A DNA stretch of 64,000 nucleotides from Nematostella vectensis (lineage: Eukaryota; Cnidaria; Anthozoa; Actiniaria; Edwardsiidae). Each line of letters begins with the position of its first letter. Within the stretch, counting starts at the first letter, position 1. The notes below the pieces were generated by a model. The model was given only the letters and a program-made list of their open reading frames with translations, made no database searches and was not told where the DNA came from. Below are positions 38,890-49,990 of the stretch, one piece after another. The DNA lies in the NCBI RefSeq assembly GCF_932526225.1, contig NC_064034.1, positions 11,668,887-11,732,886 on the forward strand, written 5' to 3'. The position numbers were made by a program, and so were the translations under genes.

Positions 38890-41800
38890 ATCGCAAGAAG
38901 CTGAGTAATGGTGGATGCAAGCGGCGCAGTCTTCTCCAAGGCTTTTCTACCAGACTTCTTTCTTAAAGAACGCAATTATCAATGTGTTTCGTGGACTACG
39001 GTTTTTTTTAAAGTCTGCGATAAGAATTGGACATGTAGAGTACTACATGAACTTTTGTGGTTCACTTGGTCACCCGATAGGGGCGCTTGACTATCTCTCT
39101 GCGATGTAATGACCATTTCTATGCGATTTGATGGTTTTGCGGCTTGCTAAATTTTTATGTTCTTAACTTTGCATAAAAATCGCTGTATATCGTTAAATGA
39201 AAAAAAAAGATCCATCTCCAGGTTTTTTTTTTCTACTTTACTTTCGTTTCATAAAAGGCTTCACTTTTATTCTTTCTTTTTTGAGTTGGTTTAACCGGTA
39301 TATGCGAAGCGCAGTTCTCGCCAAAAAGTTTTAATGTCTCCTTTTTCAAATCTTCTTTCCATTGTAAGGTATGCATTAAACGCATCCTTCCGGGCATATA
39401 TGGGTCTCTCACCCAGCAGGTCTTTAGAAACCTGTTACTAGGGAAGCTAAGTATTACTCAAAAGCTAGGATAACTTCACGCGGTGGTAATGTAAATAGGC
39501 CGATTTTCCCACGCTTGAGTTCGTTGTCACATCTCCATATGTTGTTTCTTGGGAGGATCTAGTTATGCTCTTCTTAATAACCCTGCGAGGTACCTCAAGC
39601 TAGTCTTAATTACTCAGGCTTCAATTATTGTGATACTTCTCCTAATTACTCCTTTTCCAACGTGCCTTTTGAGTTTTTTTTTTTTTTCATCATTTTTGTA
39701 GAAGTAAAGGACTCAAAATAGGAGGTCATAGCTTCGGTCAATTTAAAAAATCAGATGCCACTCGCTTTTTATAAACCCTTCATGGACTTATCATGTTGTG
39801 TGCGAATTCCAAATGATGAAAACTAACAAGGTTTTTGAATGGCTCGAATACATAGAAAACATAAGTGAGGGATGGTAAACTTGGGCGCGCGTGATCCAGC
39901 AAATAAAATTCTGACTTGTTTAGGAAAAAAAGCGCTGAACACAGAATGAAGAAATGTAGCTCATACACACTAACTCTAAACATTTCGATATGTTCACGGC
40001 GGTAGTTTACATGTGTAAATAGGCATGGATCAGTGCCTGGTATCTGTTCACAATAAAGTGGGATCAGATCATGCAATCCTACCGTTTTTACCATTCTAAT
40101 GTGGAGATTTCCCTGTGCATTAAATTCAGACATTTCCTACTCTTCTATTTTTATTCATATGAAAATTTTCTGTCTCTGTTTCCATAGAACACGTTTTAGA
40201 TATCTAGTCTTCATTGTCGAGATCAATATGGATTCCAAACTCTATCAAATTGGAACGCTGTTTACTGTTTAATTCCGCTAATCATTGACCAAATTATGGA
40301 CATGGACCCTGAAAACGCTTTAGGTCATAGACGTTTTCCCATTCATAATCAACAACTGAGGAGGATCCTGGACATTCACCCTTCCAATCCATTTTATATT
40401 GCGTTTTATGTTTATGTTCCTTTTCTTTACGGCTTGTTTTCACCGTTATATTTTTGTACTTATTTTTATAAAAAAGCTTTTTCGTTCTTATAAGTCTTGT
40501 TTGATTGATTTTGGAATTAGCTATGAAATATTAGATAATAAATATTTAAAAATATTACACGACTTCATACTTTGAATGAATATACAAAAGAAATCAACTT
40601 TTGTATAAACTAATCGTATAACAAAGCAAATATTAACATTTTTGAAAGAAGTACAATATAAGCGTATTATTTTTTTGAGGGAATTTTTGTTTTCAGATGC
40701 TCTATTCCAACTCTATTCCAGCCAGTGAAACCGCAAATAAATAATGAATCCCTCATTCTGCGAGATGGGAGGGTGGGAGGGGGGAGTCGCTCAAGGTCAT
40801 CTAGACAATATACAACACACTGATTATTCAGGCTTCTGATGACAAAAAATAATGATTATGACAAGTCAGGGAAAAAAATTGTGTCAAATAATGCACCCTC
40901 ATTACAACAGGTCTATCTTGCTGGTATGCATTTTATTGAGCGACCGCAGTTGGCAGAGCTCCGTGTTTGTGCCTTTCGCCGCTCGGCGCTTGTTTCCGAG
41001 TTCAGGAGTTCAATTCCCTACGTGAGTCGATTTTGTTTAGTTCTAAAGCCCTTGCCTTCGCCCCGAGGGTTTTTGTTCGGGATCTTTGATTTCAAGGGCG
41101 GATCCAGGATTTCAAAATAGGGGGTAGATAATGGCCTAGGCGGCTTGTATCTGATCCAGTGGTTCTTGGTAGGTCACATAGATCTAACAATACTTCAAGC
41201 TGAATTTGTCGCGTCATGCAGCAAAGTCAAGCAGGCGATGGCACATAAATTGTACCTTCTCCGTAATTTTTTCAAACAAAGTGACTTTTCAATATTTTTT
41301 GCTCAAAAAGGGAGGTGGATATCCAGCCAATCCACCCCCCTGTATCCGCCCCTGGGTGTTCTACCTGTCTACTTTGCTTGTGAGCAAAGTAAACGAGCGA
41401 CACAGAAAGCTCTGCGCAGAAGGGAACCGGTTTCCCTCCCTCCATAAGAACCTGGTTGGCACAATTTCGATTGTTGTCATTTAGGATTTGTATGGCGGTA
41501 GCATAGCGTGCTTGAAGTGCCTTTGACTCACTTCGACGCACCTTTAATAAGTCAGCGTTTCAACTGCGAATAGGGTGATTAGCGTAACAAAAATTATTTA
41601 AATTTATGTAATTTTTTTTACTTCGTTGTATATTCACGATAAGAAACAATTCAATCAGCGAGTAAAACGATACAAAACCATGAAAGGGTCGACATGATAT
41701 TTCGATGTCTATACATCGAAAAAATATTGACACTCCTCGGATTTTATTCGTCAAGATGATTTCAACAACTCGTGATTGAACGTTAATCACAAACACACGC

Positions 41801-43229
41801 AAGAAACAAGTCTAAAACATCTAAAATCCTCCAAATTTAATCCGGATACAATTGAACTGATGTATTATTTGTTTACGGTGTAATGACACTGTGGAAACAA
41901 AATGTTCACCAAATACGTTTTCTTCTTACTATTCTCGGAAAACGTCTCGGTTTCCGCTGGATTAATCGGCTTTATTGGGGAACCAAAGGTATTGAGACTA
42001 ATGAATAAAGTTTTGGATTTAGTATTCAACCTATCTGGGTTAGGGTTAAGGGAAGAGTCTGACTGCTCGGTTGCTCTCTTATCGCTTTCGTGAAAAAAGT
42101 TCAAAATGTTTAATGATTTACTTGCAAATGTTTATTGCCTTAATAGCATTTCAGGTGTCAACTCTAAAAGGTCGTTAGCGATGTCAAAGCATCCAGAACA
42201 ACAAGCTTATGACTAATTGATAGCTTTTAATACCTGTTTTGGATAGTTTTCCCGCCATTTTCAGGCCACATGTCGTCTGGGGTCGCTGTCACACACGTAA
42301 CAACAGGTGACCATGTTTAACAGCAAATTTTCGCTTACTTTTTTCAACTAAGCACTAGATTTACTTGAAGTCTTTCAGGGGGGATTTCATTTTGATATCA
42401 AAAGGTATCGTTATGGCTTTAAGAGAGTTTTCAGTTAAATAACCGACAATTTTGCGTGATTATCGGTTTGGGTTTCGGTGGTTTCGGTCACTTGATTTTG
42501 AAAAGGCCTAATTGGAGGTGGTTAACCACAAGACAATACAGTTAACATTTGAGGCCTCGTACTCAGTTTGCATTTGGTTATTTTTTTCTCCTTGATTTTT
42601 ATTTATTTTTATTTCTCGCATTATCAGTTTATTTTTCCCCTTTTCAATCAAACACTACAAAACTATTTTTTTTTCGGATGGTGTTTGTGGTGGCAACAAT
42701 AATGAAACGGGGGTATTTTTTATTCTTTTTATGTTTTGTGAGTCAAAACCATTCTCGCTTCGGTAAGGTTCCATCATTTGACTGTATTACCACATTCTAT
42801 TCATTCTTTTATTTTCGCTTATTTGTTTTGCTATTGTATAGCAGTAATTTACAATAATACATTCATTCATTAGCTATTTATTGCTTTTTATTAAAGCATG
42901 TATACCGCGCCGCCGTAAGCCTTTATTCTAGCAAACTATCTTCTTTCATTATGATTATCTCTGCATGATTCTAAAATAACTGTATCCTCCAGATGATTTT
43001 TCGTTTATATTTACGCCTTATGACACTAAAATATTACAAAAGCATTAAAGATAAAAAGCTGCGAAGTCTAAAGAAAAATCGTACAATGTACTTAATTTTA
43101 AGTTTAGTGTTGTGAAAAGGTAAATAAGAAGAGCTAATAAGCTTCTGATATTAAAAAATGTGAACTTTGATGTCTAATATGTGTGCATGCTTTTATATAC
43201 ATTTTACACTTCACTGCTTAAAAATACAT
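38890..43229. other. Intergenic region with MITE and SINE remnants
   Basis: Gene-free apart from the kinase 3' UTR at its left. AATAAA at 39902-39907 is one possible signal. A 117-codon minus-strand ORF at 39780-40133 has no motif I recognise. About 40930-41090 resembles the SINE-like stretch of 15640. TTTATT at 42877-42882 and 42887-42892 could be polyadenylation signals of the minus-strand zinc-finger gene. Confidence 0.5.
41094..41354 (+). mobile_element. 261-bp MITE, copy B
   Basis: Starts AAGGGCGGATCCAGGATTTC and ends GTATCCGCCCCTG. Inverted relative of 37209-37469. Shares internal CAGTGGTTCTTGGTAGG-type and AAGTCAAGCAGGCGA-type segments with that copy. Confidence 0.75.
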
Positions 43230-44582
43230 TTAGTTTTGATTTTCGTGAACATTTGCGATGTGTGACTTCAGGTCACACCTTCTCGAGAATGATACTTTAC
43301 AGTATTTACATCTGTACGGGGAATTATCCGTATGTACATGCATATGAAACTTTAAATTGGACAGTTTGTTAAACGCTTTCTCACAGAGAGCGCACTTATA
43401 CGGTTTTTCGCCAGTGTGAATAAGACTGTGGTTTCGGAGATTGCCTTTTTGGTGGAACCCCTTTCCGCATACCTCGCAGATATACTCTTTTACCTCACTG
43501 TGCGTGCGAATGTGAGTTTTGAGCGTGGATGACCTGTTAAATGCCTTGTTGCAAATGTGGCACTTGTGGGGCCTGTCTGTGGTGTGGATGATCTTGTGTC
43601 TACAAAGGGTACTCGAGAGTCGGAACCCTTTTCCACAGACGCCGCACACGAAGGGACGAGTGCCTGTATGAGATGGCATCTTCATATGAATCGCCAGGGT
43701 ATATTTGGTCTTAAAGTTCTTCCCGCATTGCTTGCACTTCAAGGGATGCTTCAATTCGCTGTCGTCGACTTTCAGAATGTCTGCATTCAACGGGTACACT
43801 TCGTCTTTTGGTGGCCATCCGTGGTTTGCAAAAGACGTGGGCAAGGGTAATTCAGTCTGGCAATAGTAGAGCGGAAATGCTTCTTCTTGGTAGCACCGTT
43901 GGATAACAGTCGTATTTGGAAGACCGAGCGGGTAGTAGAGTGGATTTTGTCTGAGATCGTATTGGTTGAAGCGCTGATTTTCGAAGGTCGGGCCGTATTT
44001 TATGAATGCGCTGGGATGGTGTTCTTTTTGGAAGTGGATTCTCGTGGCGTCTTCTCCATAGACTCCTCTCTCAAACTCCCTGTCTTTTTCCAAAACTGCG
44101 TCCTTTTCGAAAACTAAAACAGCAACAAACAAAAGACGGTTACATTCAAATTCATATTGCCTTTTGTGGACCATAAGCAACTTTTAAATCTTTGAAAAGA
44201 TTATCTTTTGGGGGCGTAAGTTACATTGCTTTCTTCAGAAAAGAGAAAGTGTCTATTGGAACACGCCTTTTTGTTAAACTCCAAAGTCGTGCACTATTTT
44301 CGAATTCTTATTCTGCGAGCATGTAAACTAATCGATACAACAGGTACTCTAGCAAGTACATAAAGAAAACTAATTGTACACTTTCTATCATTAACAACCT
44401 ACATTTGCACCTCTAGACTTTGTGGTTGTTCCAACATTATTAGAGTCTCCAATGAAAGAGTGCAGAACGACATAAAAATAAAAATACAAATAAATACCTA
44501 TAAACTTCTCTTTCCGAGTGCGTTGTCCCTTACAGGTACCAACTTGATGAAAATTCCGTTTGAGAAGGAAGGACTTAGGCAT
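43230..44582 (-). CDS. FEZF: Six-C2H2 zinc-finger repressor, Fezf-like fingers with SNAG-like N-terminus
   Basis: Nuclear DNA-binding transcription factor. Exon 2 (43230-44113) encodes six tandem C2H2 fingers as the last ~169 of 310 residues. Fingers 2-5 match Fezf best ([59 protein letters not shown]). Finger 1 has H-x5-H spacing. Exon 1 (44534-44582) supplies [16 protein letters not shown], resembling the SNAG repressor motif of Gfi and Snail proteins. Donor CCT|gtaagg and acceptor TTTTAG join in phase 1. A weaker donor after G44540 keeps the same phase. Bilaterian Fezf uses an eh1 motif instead, so a Gfi relative remains possible. Fingers are certain; exon 1 is inferred from motif and phase. 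Confidence 0.75.
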
Positions 44583-47500
44583 TTTCTTGGCTTGAAATTC
44601 TTTCAAAGTCTAAATGGTTTTCGAGGCTCGGACTGTAGCTTTTGCACGGTTCGAGTCGTCAACTGACTCTGGGCGTTCTGCAGCGCGTTTAAAAAGGCGA
44701 CGTCTGCTGGGTTTGTACTCGACTGTGCTTTGCTGAGTGGCGGATTGACACTTAATAGAGCCGAGTAGGGCGTACTGAATACACACGTGCGACCGTGGAT
44801 TGAGCTGTGTTGTTTGCACTCCACACACGCGTCTTGCTTTTGTAGCCCACTAGAATACAGCACAGGACACGACCCGATGGGTATTCAAACGCCATTCATT
44901 CAACACAAACAACAAGTGGCTGTGTTATTGTTTCTCAATTGAAAGCCTGAGTGGTCTTACAATGGGCATTGTCTATTACACCTGTAATACCATAATATGC
45001 TCTAATTGGACGTTAACTTAGCAATTTTCTATTAACAGATCGACGGTGTAATCGTTAGAATGCAACCTTGAGGTTTCATTTTAATCTCGTGTCGAGGGAT
45101 TGTGTATGCCTTTTTCCCGAAAAAAACGACAAGAGTAAAATTTTACACGCCGGACATCTGTGATTCAAGGTAGTTCGGTAAAAAAACAGCTGTCAAGTAT
45201 GTGATGTTTTGATTTCAACTAACCCTAAAGTACGTGTTAATGCTCATCAAATTGTGGCTTGTACATCAATCAATAAATTCACCTTCGGAATGCTTACGTA
45301 CAAAGTCTCGTTTTCACGCTCTATTTGGAGACCGTCTAGCTTTGTTTACATGGAAATAAAAGGCTAAACGACGATTTTATCTCCCTTGACATTCGAGTGT
45401 TAACCAATTGATGTTTTGTTTAATAAAGCCTCAATAAGAGAACACTGATGAATAGACGTCGTTGTTACGGTATAGTGTGTCGGAAGAACTAATTTGTGCC
45501 AATTTGTCAAGTCTTTCATAATATTATCAAAACATAGAAATTATTTATGAAACCTTGTATCCAACAACCAAGCAAATTCCAGAAACGAGCGTCAAGCTAA
45601 AACTTGCGAGCCAAAAACTAAAGACTTCTTTTTTTTAAATTTCTACTTCACCTCCCTTTAAGTTTGCGCAAACCAAATGAAAAAAGAGAGTCTGAGAGAA
45701 AGCAGGAAGGGCTCCATAATTCAAAAGCGCAGGTTTTGCGGCTTGTCGGCTTATCAAAAGCTCATTGGTATTGCTTGCCTCACTGCATAACTCAACTGGT
45801 CGTTTTACAAACGCATCAGGACAGCCGTAGCATTCATTTTTACCATAGGTTAGTTGGGGGGAGATGGGGGAGAAATCGTTGCTAATGACGCTAACAAGTA
45901 TTACAAAACGACTACAGGGGACATCGATAGGGCTGTTGACATAAATTCACCTTCAAAGAAAATGTTTTGTAAACATTGACAAAACCTGTCGGTTCTTGGG
46001 GAGTCTTTTAGCATAATATGTCTCCAAACCTATTTGTCTTTTATGTTGTGGTATTCTATTTAAAAACGTGTCTATTTGAATAGTTGACTCTCTTTCAAAA
46101 TGGTTGAATTTGGTTGAATAGTCACAACCCGCCATTGGAATAACGGAAGCTAATCTGAAGAATTCCCCATGAATCTTTTGTTCATTCTCATTTTCGCTTG
46201 ATATATTGAAAGAATCGCAGAGTCCCAACACGTTCCAAACGTTTTTGTAATGCGCAAACTGTAGACGAAGCCCGTTTGAAGTAAAAAAGGGCAAAAATGC
46301 TCCCAAAAACTGTTACCATGATTTGAGGTATGTTTTTATCCCTGATGTTTAGAATTCTCGCGTATGAGAAGTATTGAATTCCTGGGCAAGAAGAATTTAT
46401 TGAAGAATTCTTGGGGCGCGGCATTTACACGACATTTGTTAACGATGTTTTGACATTCCTTATATTACCCAGCCCTTTGATACAATCTGTTGACCAGTTA
46501 ATTAAACAGGCAAAGGAGGGCGTGACTTCGTTTCGTTGACGGTTCATTGATCAATAAAAAGGCTAACTTATTAAAGTCTAAAATAAAGCGGTCCCACAAC
46601 AAAGGATTTTACAGAGTGATACGTTGCACCGCGGTAGCATTTGTTTCTTCTTTTTTTTATAATAAAAAATCGCTATAAGGCGAATTTTCAAATATCATTC
46701 AAGACTCTGTTGTATCAGGGAAGTGCACTTCCCTGGTTGTATTCGGATTGGTGAGTGAATAAAACATTCATTACGTTTCAAACTTTGATAATGTTTCACT
46801 GCTTAAATGAAAACAATCGATTATCATAACCGATATATTGAAAACAGTTCCGTATGTGATATTAATTTACGGCATCTTGAAAGGTTGATTGAAGTTTGGA
46901 CCGATCGAATTAAGCAAACTCGGATTGGGGGGTGGGGGGGGGGGGGGTTGGAGTGGGGAGATGAGAGCCACAACCTCTGAATGCGGAGTTAAGTTTGTGG
47001 ATGTAAGCTTGTAAAAAAGATTGCGTATTTCTCCGAGAAAACCAAAATCAATCGAGCAAAGAATTTATAATAGGATAGCCTTTTTTTCAGAAAACAAACT
47101 CGAATATAGAATGAACAATAAAACTATTAGTCATTTTGATATTTCATTGCATAATTTCAATAATTTGTCATCCAATATCAAAAGCAAGCAATACCAAAGG
47201 ATTGATTAGGCATCTTAAATATAGTATTAGAAGACAGGACATCCTATCCGAGAGGAAGGTATTTTCAGTCTCAAATTAAAGGAGCGTCTGGCAAGGTAAA
47301 CAGAAAAAGGTTTATGTTATGGGCATTCGGAATTTGCGCATTCCCTGGAAGTCCCCTCATCAACTGAAACGCCTATTTAGCTAATAACATTCGCCTTTCA
47401 CTTGACCATTACCTTCCTAACAGAGCCTTATTCCTTCTTTTCACGTTTGTTTGTGTCCGTAAACAAACAAGAACGCAAAAGAACAGAGACGCGACACAGA

Positions 47501-48735
47501 TAAGTGAACTGATAGAAACAAACAGAAAGAAAGCTGTGCTAACCATAACATTTTGGGCGTACTGCGTCTTTTTATTTTGCGGAGTTATTTCCCCCAGTTT
47601 TTTTGCTAGTTAAAACATGGACATGATTGTTTATTTGGCATTACATCTATTTGTAATAGAACGTCTATCGACTAACTATGGTCTAAAATTTACAGTTGAG
47701 GTCGTTCTTATTTTTCGAGCATTTTAAGACTGGAAATATTCAGAGTATATAATATCTAAGGTTTATATGGACACAATTTGATTCTGTTTCCACGCAGAAT
47801 CACTATTATGTTTCTGATATCGGATGGCAGAAACATAACATATTATAAAACAGGGATACAATAACAATCACACAAACAAAACATTGTTTTGCTGCTATTA
47901 GAGCCTAGGCATGTTCTTTGCATGTTCTTAGAACTTGATGAAATCTCAGGCTGGACGTTCTTGTGAAAATAGGTTCTTGTAAAACAAAATGAGTGTATAC
48001 AATATAAGCATTTTCTGTGCGAAGAATCACAGAGACTAAGCACAGCACAGATCTTTGACGCTAATGTGCACAGCCTGCTTAATAATCGCACGAATCACAT
48101 CGAACTATCCAAAAATTCCTATCCAAATTTATATGCACTACCGTCCTTATGCAGTTCCACTGGCAAAGTACTGGAATTTTCACGAATAGTTTTATCCCAA
48201 AAGCAAAATTGATATGAAACGATCTGTTAGATAGTGTTGTAGCCATTTGCGCCGATATTCCGGCCTTTGAGTCCGCCATATGTAATTATTCATTGTAAAC
48301 CCATGCGCTGTGCGAATTTTTCGGTATCACAAAGTTGTGACCAGACCAATCGAACGATTGTTTTAGTAACCCCAGGGATTTTCGGTGGAAGAATCGACTC
48401 TGCCATTACCTGTTAATTGTTGTATTTACACATACACTACTTAAAAATGACAATATCAGTAAGTTAGATAATATTAAGAAATTAATATCATTCTTTGCAC
48501 CTGTTTGAATCTTGTAAGTGAACCCCACCGGCTTATTTCTATCGGTAAATGCCCTTGGGCTCCTTGCTGTTATCTACTTCTTACTCCCGTCTTTTCAATA
48601 AAAATATTCCCATCAAAGAAATTATAAATAGATGTGAATGTTCAATAACACAGCTATCCAATGGATGTCCAACGCGTTATAAAAGATTTTGTTCGCTCTG
48701 ATCATTCAATATCTTTAAAAAAATAATTGTTTAAA
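44583..48735. other. Intergenic, upstream of the zinc-finger gene
   Basis: AT-rich with poly-G runs (for example near 46930). Several ORFs of 60-117 codons (such as 45953-46306, minus) show no motif or codon pattern that I recognise. Regulatory sequence of the zinc-finger gene is likely here but none was identified. Confidence 0.4.
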
Positions 48736-48893
48736 TGTGTCTGAATGAAATTTAGACGAAGTTAAACCGAGTCACTGTCGCGCGCCCTGGGGCCGAATGC
48801 CGGCCCCTGGTCAGGAGAACGACCACCCCGCGCCTTTCTTGCACTGGCAGCGTTTCGAGTGAAGCTAACCTATATGATCCACGATTTTTAGTC
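48736..48893 (+). repeat. Split direct repeat A1
   Basis: 158 bp beginning TGTGTCTGAATGAAATTTAG and ending CACGATTTTTAGTC. Near-identical to A2 at 57130-57287, with a few substitutions around CGCGCCCTGGGG / CGTTCCTTGGGG. Confidence 0.92.
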
Positions 48894-48931
48894 TAAAAGA
48901 TCATAGTTTTCACTCACAAAAAAAGCTAATT

Positions 48932-49990
48932 ATGAATCCTGAAACAACAACACCTAGTCTGGCCCCGGCAGTGCTCACAGCGATTCAGATGGCCGTCCAG
49001 CAGGGATTTCAAGCGCGACTGAGCGCTAACAACCAGCCATGTAACAACGAGATTCCTGTCTCTAGCAAAGGTACAACAGTGGTTGCGGCGGCCGGGATGA
49101 CGTCAAATTCCTTCTCACTGCCTCAGGCGAGCACCTCGGTTGCACGGTCGCCGGTTGGCCCAGGAGGTAGGTCAGTTCCAGAATTTTTACAAGTGTTTTC
49201 CCCAACATCGGTCGCATCGGTTTGCTCTGGTTTATCGTTGGCCGGGTCTACTCCATTGATGACTCCACTCGTGTCAACTTTGTCCACCCCAGCGACAACT
49301 AGTCCCTTATCAGCAGTCCCAATTTTACACAACTCGTTTGTGGTGGGCCCAGGGTATTCCCCGATCCCCTCGAAGGTGGTTCTTCAGATTGTGTCGAATA
49401 AGTTTGTCGACCTCTCCGAGTTGCTACCAGCAAATCTCTCGCCAATGTCCGAGCCTGAACCTCAATTGTTACTCGACGGGCATTTGTTGTCGTCGGCTCC
49501 CCTCTCCAAGAAACCAAAAAGGCGGCTGGAGGACGTCGTGTCGTGGTGCGAAGCCTTCACTATTTATTCGACTGTACTAGTGTCTTATTTTCCTAATCGG
49601 TGGCAAGATCTCACAAAGTATAAACTTTCCATTCTGCGTACCTTTCGTCAATTCGGCGGGAAAGCTTGGTTGTCGTACGATTGTGCCTTTCGAGAACAGG
49701 CAGCCGCAAACCAACTGACCGATTGGTCCCAGATAGACGCACAGCTGTTTAGCTTCCACACGGCAGGTGCATCGCCCCGGGCATCCTCATCTGCTGACGG
49801 GAAATGTTACTCGTGGAATCGTGGGAAGTGCACTTCACCGACGTTTTTTGTCTGTCAGTTGTCCCACCGCTGTGCGACCTGTTCCGGACCTCACCCACAA
49901 GTGGAGTGTGCTAGCCGGGGACGCAAACCCAACAGAGCGCGCTCCTCCTCTCCCAGCACCAAGCCTCCAAAATCACCGATAAGGTTGTAG
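48932..49990 (+). CDS. Retrotransposon ORF1 (gag-like), 352 aa
   Basis: First ORF of the Ngaro-type element, ATG at 48932. The N-terminal ~150 residues are Ser/Thr/Pro-rich. The middle has a conserved EDVVSWCEAFTIYSTVLVSY block. The C-terminus is Cys/His-rich (CYSWNRGKC, CQLSHRCATCSGPHPQVEC) and then basic with RARSSSPSTKPPKSP. Such Cys-rich tails are typical of the gag-like protein of tyrosine-recombinase retroelements and probably bind nucleic acid. The reading frame is intact. Confidence 0.8.
   Translation: MNPETTTPSLAPAVLTAIQMAVQQGFQARLSANNQPCNNEIPVSSKGTTVVAAAGMTSNSFSLPQASTSVARSPVGPGGRSVPEFLQVFSPTSVASVCSGLSLAGSTPLMTPLVSTLSTPATTSPLSAVPILHNSFVVGPGYSPIPSKVVLQIVSNKFVDLSELLPANLSPMSEPEPQLLLDGHLLSSAPLSKKPKRRLEDVVSWCEAFTIYSTVLVSYFPNRWQDLTKYKLSILRTFRQFGGKAWLSYDCAFREQAAANQLTDWSQIDAQLFSFHTAGASPRASSSADGKCYSWNRGKCTSPTFFVCQLSHRCATCSGPHPQVECASRGRKPNRARSSSPSTKPPKSPIRL

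Noticed and set aside
39780-40133. 117-codon minus-strand ORF
   Set aside because: No recognisable motif, no splice partners and AT-rich composition like its surroundings.
42030-42055. Telomere-like TTAGGG repeat
   Set aside because: Only about two units (GGGTTAGGGTTAAGGG). Too short to mean anything.
44603-44863. 86-codon minus-strand ORF as the first exon of the zinc-finger gene
   Set aside because: Ends in a stop before any donor with matching phase and shows no eh1 motif. The SNAG-like exon at 44534-44582 fits better.
45953-46306. 117-codon minus-strand ORF
   Set aside because: No family resemblance or context. Treated as chance.
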